A stretch of 8,995 bases of DNA from Chloroflexota bacterium. GTDB taxonomy: Bacteria > Chloroflexota > Dehalococcoidia > UBA2247 > RBG-13-53-26. The stretch is taken from NCBI GenBank assembly GCA_003650185.1, contig QMOF01000079.1, positions 1-8,995 on the forward strand, in the 5' to 3' direction. Position numbers and translations under genes: made by a program. Each line of letters begins with the position of its first letter. Position 1 is the stretch's first letter. Under the pieces are notes generated by a model that saw only the letters and a program-made list of their open reading frames with translations, was not told the origin of the DNA and made no database searches. This document shows, in pieces, positions 1 to 5,464 of the stretch.

Positions 1-724
1 CCACCACCAGGACTATCACCGCCACCACCCCCACCACCCCTACGGCGGCGGCCATGATGACCCATTTCGGCAAGAGCGCCGGGCATTCAAGCTGCCCGTC
101 CACGGTCTTCACATCGCTGGCTATGGGTGTGGCTTTCACCGTAAAACGGTACAGCTTCGGTGGGCCGGTCAGGGGCTTCTTCTTCGGATTGACGATCATG
201 GGCACGGTGCCGGTCTGCCCCGCCTCCACTGCCACCGTGTCGGACTTGAAGTAGAACTCGCACATCCCCTCCGGGTCGCTGCCCTCCAGCTTGTAGGTGT
301 TGGTCAGGTTGCCGGTGTTGTGGATAACGACCTCGAACTCACCGCTTCTGCCGCGGACCATCCTGGGCGTGAGATCAAGCTCGTAGGAGGAGACTTTGCC
401 GACGTCGAGGCTGAAACTGGCGGTGCCCGCTACCGAAGGGTCACGCCGGGAGCTGACCTTCAGGGTGACCGTGTATGAGCCGGCCCCGCTGGCACTAGAG
501 AGAGGCGGAGCAAGGCTGAGGCGAATGGCCTCCTTGTCCCCGGGGAAAAGGGAGATGCTGGTCACGGAAAGGCTGTACCAGTCGCTCTCTATTCCCTCGA
601 CTGCAACGGAGAAGACCTCCACCACGTCTCCGGCATTGCGGACCTCGGCAGTGACCTCCGCCTTCTCGCCCGGGTTTATGACAACATGCTCTGTGGATAG
701 CTTGACCTCAATCGCGTCTGACAC
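1..724 (-). CDS. Ig-like (NEW3/CARDB-type) repeat protein with C-terminal membrane segment, 3' end beyond window
   Basis: Open frame of 241 codons from a GTG at 722-724, running off the window at base 1. An AAGGAGG site (735-729) lies 4 nt before the GTG, and the preceding gene ends 34 nt upstream, so the start is well supported. The protein begins VSDAIEVKLSTEH. It has two beta-rich repeats, about residues 3-108 and 112-205, each with the 'NPGEKAEVTAEVRNAGD' / 'GEFEVVIHNTGNLTNTYKL' style of NEW3/CARDB Ig-like domains, which are normally extracytoplasmic adhesion or scaffold modules. Residues 221-241 (WVIMAAAVGVVGVVAVIVLV) form a clear transmembrane helix, and the frame continues past it. No signal peptide precedes the first repeat, so the Ig-like part may face the cytoplasm. 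The family assignment comes from sequence pattern; the role is unknown. Its place at the end of the baseplate genes suggests a membrane-side partner of the injection system, which is inference. Confidence 0.75.
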   Translation of the reverse strand, partial: MSDAIEVKLSTEHVVINPGEKAEVTAEVRNAGDVVEVFSVAVEGIESDWYSLSVTSISLFPGDKEAIRLSLAPPLSSASGAGSYTVTLKVSSRRDPSVAGTASFSLDVGKVSSYELDLTPRMVRGRSGEFEVVIHNTGNLTNTYKLEGSDPEGMCEFYFKSDTVAVEAGQTGTVPMIVNPKKKPLTGPPKLYRFTVKATPIASDVKTVDGQLECPALLPKWVIMAAAVGVVGVVAVIVLVV

Positions 725-728
725 CTCG

Positions 729-735
729 CCTCCTT
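729..735 (-). promoter_or_regulatory. Ribosome binding site deciding the GTG start at 724
   Basis: AAGGAGG on the minus strand, 4 nt upstream of GTG 724. No ATG start lies nearby in this frame, so this site is what identifies the beginning of the Ig-like repeat gene. Confidence 0.75.
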
Positions 736-758
736 GGGGATGGGGGGAGGATACAACC

Positions 759-1934
759 CTACCTTCCCGCCAGTTTGAGCCCTTGTGTCCTGGCCCTGAG
801 ATGTGAGTATATCGCAACGTTCACACCAAACTCAAGCGCGTCTCGAATGGCGGCCCTGGCCATGGGGTTGTCCTGCCTGCCACCCTGCCAGACGCAGCCG
901 TAGTCGGCATCGCTGTAGATCACTCCGTGGTTTTTCATCACCACCGCGGCCCCATCGGGTCCCGGTGGGAGCTGACCAAAGATGTGATAGCTGTGGAGGA
1001 CGGCGTGGTCCGGCTCCAGGGGCCGCAGGTCCCGCTTGAGCTTGGTACACAGGGCGGCGAAGGAACTCCGAAAGCCCTTGGCCCCTCCCTTCTCACCACC
1101 CGAGCAGGCCTCTGCAAAGAGGATGCCGCCCCGGTTGAAGTAGTTGACCAGCACCTCTTCCTCGGGCTCGGAAAGGCTGAACTCCTGGTGCCCGCTCATG
1201 AACAGCAACTGGCAGTCCCTGATGGCGGAGTCGAGTCCGACCGTCTCAAGCAGCTTCACCGTATAGCCGGTGGTGTTCCTGACGGACTGCGCCAGGTTAA
1301 AAACACCCTGCCGGTGGCAGTCCCAGCCAGCAGCCGGTCCGCCCTTCGGATAGGCCAGCACGCCGATGACGATCTCGCCCTCCGGCATGGGGCCGGAAAT
1401 AGACCGGTACCGGATGTCGACCTCTCCCGGTTTGGGGAAAGCCGGGTCCTCAGCATCCTTGATAGCGGTGCCCTTGCCGCCGATCTGGACGCGGGCCAGC
1501 TCAAGGTGGGGCTCCTGTGGCTCCTCGCGCCGCTCCTCGATGCGGAAGCCCTCAAGTATATACAGCGGGTGGGCCTTCACCTCTCCCGGCAGGGTCCTCA
1601 TGTCCTGGTCTATCTCGCTGTACCTCAGTATGATCCGGGCCGTGCCTTTCTCCTCCGTGTTTAAGTAGAAACGCTGCGGCTCCGGCACCACTATGGTATT
1701 GCCCTCCGGGTCCACAGCTATGCCAGGGTAGATCACCACGGAGTTGTCGGGCGGGTCCCAGGCGACCACCTCAAGGCCGGTGGCAATGCCATGCCGGTGC
1801 ATAGATACGGCGTGGAGCTTTTGCTGGTCACGGTGATAGTCGTGGGCACCGACCCAGGTAGGGACATCAATGATCATCCCCTTGTGGGGGTTCAACCTTT
1901 TCCTCTCGCGCTTTATGATCTGTGGCGTTGCCAT
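759..1934 (-). CDS. eCIS-associated protein: N-terminal tail/baseplate-type domain fused to a DUF4159-like domain
   Basis: 391 aa. ATG at 1934 is preceded by GGAGGTGA (1945-1938, 3 nt spacing). Residues about 12-92 carry 'LNPHKGMIIDVPTWVGAHDYH', 'HRHGIATGLEV' and 'YPGIAVDPEGNTIVV'. This resembles the 'DYHR...HG.GV..GLEV...V.PG.AIDP.G' pattern I recall from proteins of phage-tail-like and eCIS loci. Residues about 185-380 match the DUF4159 pattern: 'EIVIGVLAYPKGG', 'QLLFMSGHQEFSLSEPEEE', 'GGILFAEACSGGEK', 'DHAVLHSYHIFG', 'HGVIYSDADYGCVW', 'LEFGVNVAIYSHLR'. DUF4159 is thought to have a class I glutamine-amidotransferase-like fold, and C277 in EACSGG sits at a nucleophile-elbow-like turn, but activity is unproven. 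The gene follows tail protein I by 43 nt. The N-terminal part could dock on the baseplate and carry the DUF4159 part as a peripheral module. A tail-fibre base or a regulatory subunit are alternatives. Gene and DUF4159 calls are fairly firm; function is unknown. Confidence 0.82.
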   Translation of the reverse strand: MATPQIIKRERKRLNPHKGMIIDVPTWVGAHDYHRDQQKLHAVSMHRHGIATGLEVVAWDPPDNSVVIYPGIAVDPEGNTIVVPEPQRFYLNTEEKGTARIILRYSEIDQDMRTLPGEVKAHPLYILEGFRIEERREEPQEPHLELARVQIGGKGTAIKDAEDPAFPKPGEVDIRYRSISGPMPEGEIVIGVLAYPKGGPAAGWDCHRQGVFNLAQSVRNTTGYTVKLLETVGLDSAIRDCQLLFMSGHQEFSLSEPEEEVLVNYFNRGGILFAEACSGGEKGGAKGFRSSFAALCTKLKRDLRPLEPDHAVLHSYHIFGQLPPGPDGAAVVMKNHGVIYSDADYGCVWQGGRQDNPMARAAIRDALEFGVNVAIYSHLRARTQGLKLAGR

Positions 1935-1977
1935 TGCTCACCTCCCCATAAGCATACCGCTACAGGTATATGTTAAC

Positions 1978-2610
1978 CTAGCCACTGGTTTCGGGATAAT
2001 GCTCGTCCTCCGGCGGAGCTTCGCTGTGCTCACGCCTGACTACCTTCAGGTTATAGGCAGCGTGGGCCGGCTTCTCCGCCTCGATAATGGCCCTGACCTT
2101 GTCCAGGTCCACTGCCGATGGGTCATCCATCTCCAGGGTCACCGTGAAGCAGTGGTCCTGGCCCTCGCCCAGGATGGTGTTCCAGCCAAGGTTGCTCTGC
2201 TCTCCCAGCCTGAATCCGCCCAGGTGCTCGGTTATCTCCGGCTCGACACCGGTGTATATCTCAAGGTATTCCTTCAGGCCGCGCCGCGTGCCGCGCCACT
2301 GGTACAGCTCCACCGCCGAGCCGATGAGACGGCGGCGCTTCTCCACGGCCCACTCTTCGTCAAGCACCAGGTCAACCCAGGAGGCCAGCCACGGCAGCAG
2401 TCCGTCCGGCGCCAGCTTGGGGTCGAAGTAGAGATGCACTTGGCCGATCAACCGCTCAATAGGGGTGAGAATGTCCTCGAATATCTTGAGGAACCGACCC
2501 ATGAACTCATCTTCCTGGTACAGGCCCGGAAGGTACTTCAGGTATTTGCTGGGCTCTGTATCCAGGGCCCTTTTCTCTTCTGCCTCTGTCAACCAGGTTT
2601 CGGTCGTCAT
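1978..2610 (-). CDS. Phage tail protein I family (TIGR02242-like) baseplate component
   Basis: 210 aa. ATG at 2610 follows AGAGGA (2622-2617, 6 nt spacing). The recognisable core is residues about 20-125: 'KYLPGLYQEDEFMGRFLKIF', 'DPKLAPDGLLPWLASWVDL', 'WAVEKRRRLIGSAVELYQWR' and 'GTRRGLKEYLEIYTG'. These are hallmarks of the tail protein I-like domain found next to J-like baseplate proteins in phage tails and eCIS clusters of Streptomyces, Myxococcus and Geobacter type. P2 gpI-like proteins form part of the baseplate wedge and connect it to the tail fibres. The C-terminal 85 residues are beta-rich followed by an acidic tail (EAPPEDEHYPETSG) and are less conserved in appearance. It lies 87 nt after the J-like gene and 43 nt before the DUF4159 fusion gene, in the same direction. 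Length is usual for the family. The family call is confident; its exact contacts here are inferred. Confidence 0.9.
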   Translation of the reverse strand: MTTETWLTEAEEKRALDTEPSKYLKYLPGLYQEDEFMGRFLKIFEDILTPIERLIGQVHLYFDPKLAPDGLLPWLASWVDLVLDEEWAVEKRRRLIGSAVELYQWRGTRRGLKEYLEIYTGVEPEITEHLGGFRLGEQSNLGWNTILGEGQDHCFTVTLEMDDPSAVDLDKVRAIIEAEKPAHAAYNLKVVRREHSEAPPEDEHYPETSG

Positions 2611-2663
2611 TTTGCGTCCTCTGTTACTTCCTATTCGACACTGCGCCGCAGCACCGGCGCCGC

Positions 2664-2693
2664 CAGCCAGACCCCCGGCCGCCGGGCTGGCTG
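2664..2693 (-). repeat. Strong GC-rich intercistronic hairpin after the J-like gene
   Basis: Arms CAGCCAG (2664-2670) and CTGGCTG (2687-2693) pair over 7 bp. Inside, CCCGG (2674-2678) pairs with CCGGG (2682-2686) around a 3-nt loop, leaving a 3-nt bulge at 2671-2673. On the transcribed strand it begins 4 nt after the TAG stop (2700-2698). The following RNA is GC-rich with no U run, so it does not look like an intrinsic terminator. It may mark RNA processing or 3' end stabilisation that sets the relative expression of upstream and downstream cistrons. Confidence 0.6.
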
Positions 2694-2697
2694 TTCT

Positions 2698-4705
2698 CTA
2701 GTACCTGTCCGTACTGAAGGCCACCATGTGGTCATGCGAGCACAGGACGCCTGTCCTGTCCAGCACCAGCCGCTGGGTAGCCTCGCCGCGCTCTCCGCTG
2801 GCTATGTCCACCGGATAGATCCGCGCTTCCTCGACATACTCGACGCCGTCCACGCTCTGGACGCGGGAGTAGACCTCTGAGACGATGAGGTCCCGGCCAA
2901 ACGGCCAGCCTTTCCCGTCCGGGCCACCAGTCAACGGATTGATGAACCGGTAGAGCTCCTTCTCGATTCTTTCCCTGACATCCACGGCGTCGTACTTGGC
3001 CTTGATTCGGACCTTCACCTCCACTGACACCCAGTAGTACCTCGGTTCAGTGACAACCAGGGCACTGGTCAGCAGGCGCCTTTCATTGAGGTAGCTCTGC
3101 ACATCCTGTTTCAGCTCCGGTGACAGCTCCAGTTGCTCCGGTGCGATTCGGCCCTCCGTGGCTGAGACTACCGGGATGATGAGCAAGAAGACCACCCCGG
3201 GCGGCGGCTCCCCACTCCCCGCGCTGGCCTCACGGGGCTGCACGCAACTCGCCCGGGCCACCGAGGGAGATGCTTCCAGGGCGAGATACTCGTAGTCTGC
3301 TTCGGTGACCGCACGGTTGCGGGTCCGGAACACCTGCGGGCCTCTCTGAATGGCGCTCTCCACACTCTCGGGGTCCGTCCCGCCGGTGGCCGCCCGCCGG
3401 TTGGTGACCGAGGCCACATAAGGTACGGCGGTCTTGAGGACGGTAAGGGTATTGCGGCCAACGTTGCCCTTGCTCCCGCCGCCATAGCGGTAGGCGGACA
3501 TCCTGATAGTTCGACCCTTGGCCGGAATGGCGCCGTACTGCCTCACCTCTCCGTCAGGCTGCCTGATTGCCGGCCCGAACTCGATCTGCCCCTCACCAGT
3601 GTCGCAGACGAAGTGTTTGTCTTCGGGCCCCGACTGCGAGAAGTCGGGCACCTGTTCCCAGGCCTCATATCGGCCGTCCTCGACCTCCACCTCAACGGTC
3701 TCCCCCCTGTCAAGCGCCAGGATAGGGCTGTTCTTCAGTTTGAAGGTCTGTCCCGGGTTGCCATCGCTCTCACCCAGTTGCTCTCCTCTCACCTTCACAC
3801 AGTGGCTGGCCGGAACCGTACCGCCCACGCAGTTACATTCCACCCCCAGCACTGCTGGTGATGCCTGGTAGGACGGCTGCTCCGGTCTGGGTGGGGCAAC
3901 CCGGCAGCGCACCCAGTACCCCCTCCTCAAGCCGACCTCGGTGGCGGAGAAGGTGCGGGGCAAGTGCAGCAGGATGTTGCCCCTGCGGTTCAGGGCAGCC
4001 GTGCCATCGCGCTCCAGCCAGGCGACTGCCTCCGGTCGCCTCTCGAAGGGCTGCCAGCCGCCGGTGGCACCGTCCCAGTACTCCCAGGCCAGCGGCGGGT
4101 CGTCGGGCATAACCCCGATGCCCTTGGCTACCACGCAGTCCATAGTTACCGAAAGAATGTTGCCCCCCCAGTGGCTCTGCAAAGCCCAGGTAAAAAGCAT
4201 TGCCCTCCTGTGGAATCTCCCTGAACAAATCTATCGGCTTACCCCTGCCCAGCTCAGGCAGGAAGTCAACGAAGTTGACATCGTCGCGGGTGATCAGGAA
4301 ATAGCTCAAAGTGGGCACCTCGATCCTGAGATCCGTGTCGGTGCTGAAGGCGATGGACTCCTCGGTCTCGGTGCGCAGTGTGGCCGCCTCGGTACCAGCA
4401 CGAATGGTCATGGCCGCCGGCTGCGGAGCAGACAGGCGAAAGGTGATGTCCGTGGTAGCGGGACTGGCCGGAGCCATCTTCACCCCGATCATCTCCAGGA
4501 ACTTGATGTAGTTCTTCCGGGGCACCTTGTTCAGCCTGTAAAGAAGGATATCGACCATCCACGCGAACAGCTCGATGAGAGTAATGCCAGGATCGCTCAG
4601 GTTATGGTCCGTCCATTCGGGACAGTAACGCGGTATCATCGACCTGGCCTCCCGGACCAGGTCCTGGAAAGTCCGGTCGTCCAGGTTCGGTACGGGCAGT
4701 CCCAT
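2698..4705 (-). CDS. J-like putative baseplate assembly protein (TIGR02243/Afp11-like), interrupted by a +1 frameshift at G7
   Basis: The gene lies in two frames. Frame A begins at ATG 4705, behind AAGGAGGA (4719-4712), and encodes 'MGLPVPNLDDRTFQDLVREA', 'WTDHNLSDPGITLIELFAWM' and 'PRKNYIKFLEMIGVKMAPA', typical of the N-terminus of J-like baseplate assembly proteins. Its homology ends near residue 179 at '..YLGFAEPLGG', after which it reads out of frame to a stop at 3833. Frame B resumes at 4161 with 'NILSVTMDCVVAKGIGV', 'PPLAWEYWDGATGGWQPFER' and 'FRTRNRAVTEADYEYLALEA', and ends at 2698. Removing one G from the run at 4169-4163 joins them as 'PLGGNILSVT', giving about 668 aa, a normal family length. 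The intact protein would be a wedge component of the baseplate between gp25 and tail protein I. The cause may be an assembly or sequencing indel, a real mutation, or recoding; sequence alone cannot decide. A second start at ATG 4200 could give a 500-aa C-terminal piece. Confidence 0.88.
4163..4169 (-). other. G7 homopolymer at the frame break in the baseplate gene
   Basis: The minus strand reads CTG GGG GGG CAA CAT in the upstream frame. With six G it would read CTG GGG GGC AAC ATT, restoring the family-like sequence L-G-G-N-I. The break therefore needs loss or skipping of one nucleotide (+1). Confidence 0.85.
4204..4209 (-). promoter_or_regulatory. Internal Shine-Dalgarno-like site before ATG 4200
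   Basis: AGGAGG on the minus strand, 3 nt before an ATG at 4200 in the downstream frame of the split baseplate gene. A ribosome starting here would make a 500-aa C-terminal fragment whose first 13 or so residues (MLFTWALQSHWGG) are not family-like. In the upstream frame the same bases simply encode PQEGNA, so chance is possible; spacing is shorter than at the other genes. Confidence 0.4.
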
Positions 4706-4725
4706 TTTCGTCCTCCTTGAAATCG

Positions 4726-5133
4726 TCAGCCACTCAGATAGAACGGGTATACCAGGGTGCGCTCGTCGCTGGTCGCCTTCAGCCTGTACTTGATACCGAT
4801 TAGCAGCCGGGACGAGTCCTGGGGATCGGCGTTTACTTCGACCTGTTCAACCTCGATGCGCGGCTCCCACCACCCCAGGGCTTCCTCCACATACTGCCTG
4901 ACCAGTCCCCAGGTAGTGGCATTGTTGGCGGCGAAGACCAGCTCGTGGATGCGGCAGCCGAAGTGAGGCCGCATCCGCCGCTCCCCTTTGGCCGTGCCCA
5001 GGATGATCATGATGGACTCCTCGATGTCCCTCTCGTGCCGCGACAAGGCCAGACCACCACGCCCATCCACCCCAGTGGGGAAATGCCACCCAGTACCCAG
5101 GATGTCCTTCAATATAGACTCTGCATGGTCCAT
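4726..5133 (-). CDS. GPW/gp25-like baseplate wedge protein (Afp9/Pvc9 type)
   Basis: 135 aa from ATG 5133, ending in TGA. The gp25 signature is clear: 'ILGTGWHFPTGVDGRGGLAL' near the N-terminus, then 'ESIMIILGTAKGERRMRPHF' and 'GCRIHELVFAANNATTWGLV', and a C-terminal beta hairpin 'LLIGIKYRLKATSDERTLVY'. In T4 and in contractile systems gp25 is the most conserved wedge protein and nucleates sheath assembly. The E-R-R-M-R-P segment corresponds to the family's conserved E-P-R core region. An upstream in-frame TTG at 5190 would add 19 residues, but it overlaps the PAAR gene and lacks a ribosome site, whereas GAGGG (5142-5138) sits 4 nt before ATG 5133. The PAAR stop is 29 nt upstream and the J-like gene starts 20 nt downstream. 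In Afp the gp25 gene precedes the PAAR gene; here the order is reversed. Confidence 0.92.
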   Translation of the reverse strand: MDHAESILKDILGTGWHFPTGVDGRGGLALSRHERDIEESIMIILGTAKGERRMRPHFGCRIHELVFAANNATTWGLVRQYVEEALGWWEPRIEVEQVEVNADPQDSSRLLIGIKYRLKATSDERTLVYPFYLSG

Positions 5134-5162
5134 AAGGCCCTCACTTACGTCAACTTTCCGCC

Positions 5163-5453
5163 TCAGCCGCCAATTATCACCGTGGGGCAACCGGCCACTA
5201 TCGAACCCCCGTGAGCCGTCACATCACCCATCCTGGCCGCCGGTAGGCCGCCTATCAAAACCGTGGCACTCCCCTTGGCGATCGTGTCCGGGGGCCCGGT
5301 GCAGGTGCACATGTCCGTGGCCCTGGCCGCCGGCATACCTCCGATGAGAACCGTTGGGCACCCAGGAGGGAGTATCGGCCCACCCACGTGTGGGACGACC
5401 CCCGTGACCATGGGGCAGGTGTGCATGTCTCCCACTCTGGCTGCTGGCGGCAT
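5163..5453 (-). CDS. PAAR-repeat spike-tip protein (Afp10/Pvc10 type)
   Basis: 96 aa, start ATG 5453. The ribosome site AGGAGGA (5464-5458) overlaps the VgrG stop codon, implying tight translational coupling. The protein has three degenerate PAAR units: 'PPAARVGDMHTCP' (2-14), 'GCPTVLIGGMPAARATDMCT' (31-50) and 'GSATVLIGGLPAARMGDVTA' (61-80), closing with 'GCPTVIIGG'. PAAR proteins form a metal-stabilised cone that caps the VgrG trimer and sharpens the spike. Candidate metal ligands are H11, H22, C49, C51 and H81, with C13, C32 and C89 as extra cysteines. It ends right after the last PAAR strand, so it has no toxin or adaptor extension; cargo must be carried some other way, such as in the tube lumen. 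Family call is firm; the ligand choice is inferred. An ATG at 5457 is out of frame and directly abuts the ribosome site. Confidence 0.95.
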   Translation of the reverse strand: MPPAARVGDMHTCPMVTGVVPHVGGPILPPGCPTVLIGGMPAARATDMCTCTGPPDTIAKGSATVLIGGLPAARMGDVTAHGGSIVAGCPTVIIGG

Positions 5454-5457
5454 ACAT

Positions 5458-5464
5458 TCCTCCT
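5458..5464 (-). promoter_or_regulatory. PAAR ribosome binding site overlapping the VgrG stop
   Basis: The minus strand reads TAGGAGGA, so two bases of the VgrG stop (TAG, 5465-5463) form the start of the Shine-Dalgarno site for ATG 5453. This favours coupled translation of spike and spike tip. Confidence 0.7.

Noticed and set aside
396..806. Plus-strand open frame of 136 codons near the left end
   Set aside because: It overlaps the GTG-started Ig-like gene, which has a strong ribosome site, two clear repeats and a membrane helix on the other strand.
1950..1970. ATACC/GGTAT inverted repeat between tail protein I and the DUF4159 fusion gene
   Set aside because: Only 5 bp in AT-containing sequence; expected by chance.
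1870..2880. Plus-strand open frame of 336 codons across tail protein I and neighbours
   Set aside because: It spans two real genes and their gaps on the opposite strand, with no domain-like sequence.
2698..4200. A separate second baseplate gene starting at ATG 4200
   Set aside because: Family-like sequence begins only after the G7 run and continues the upstream frame, so this is mainly the second part of one gene; independent translation is kept as a possibility in the findings.
3941..4720. Plus-strand open frame of 259 codons opposite the baseplate gene
   Set aside because: Antisense shadow of the J-like gene.
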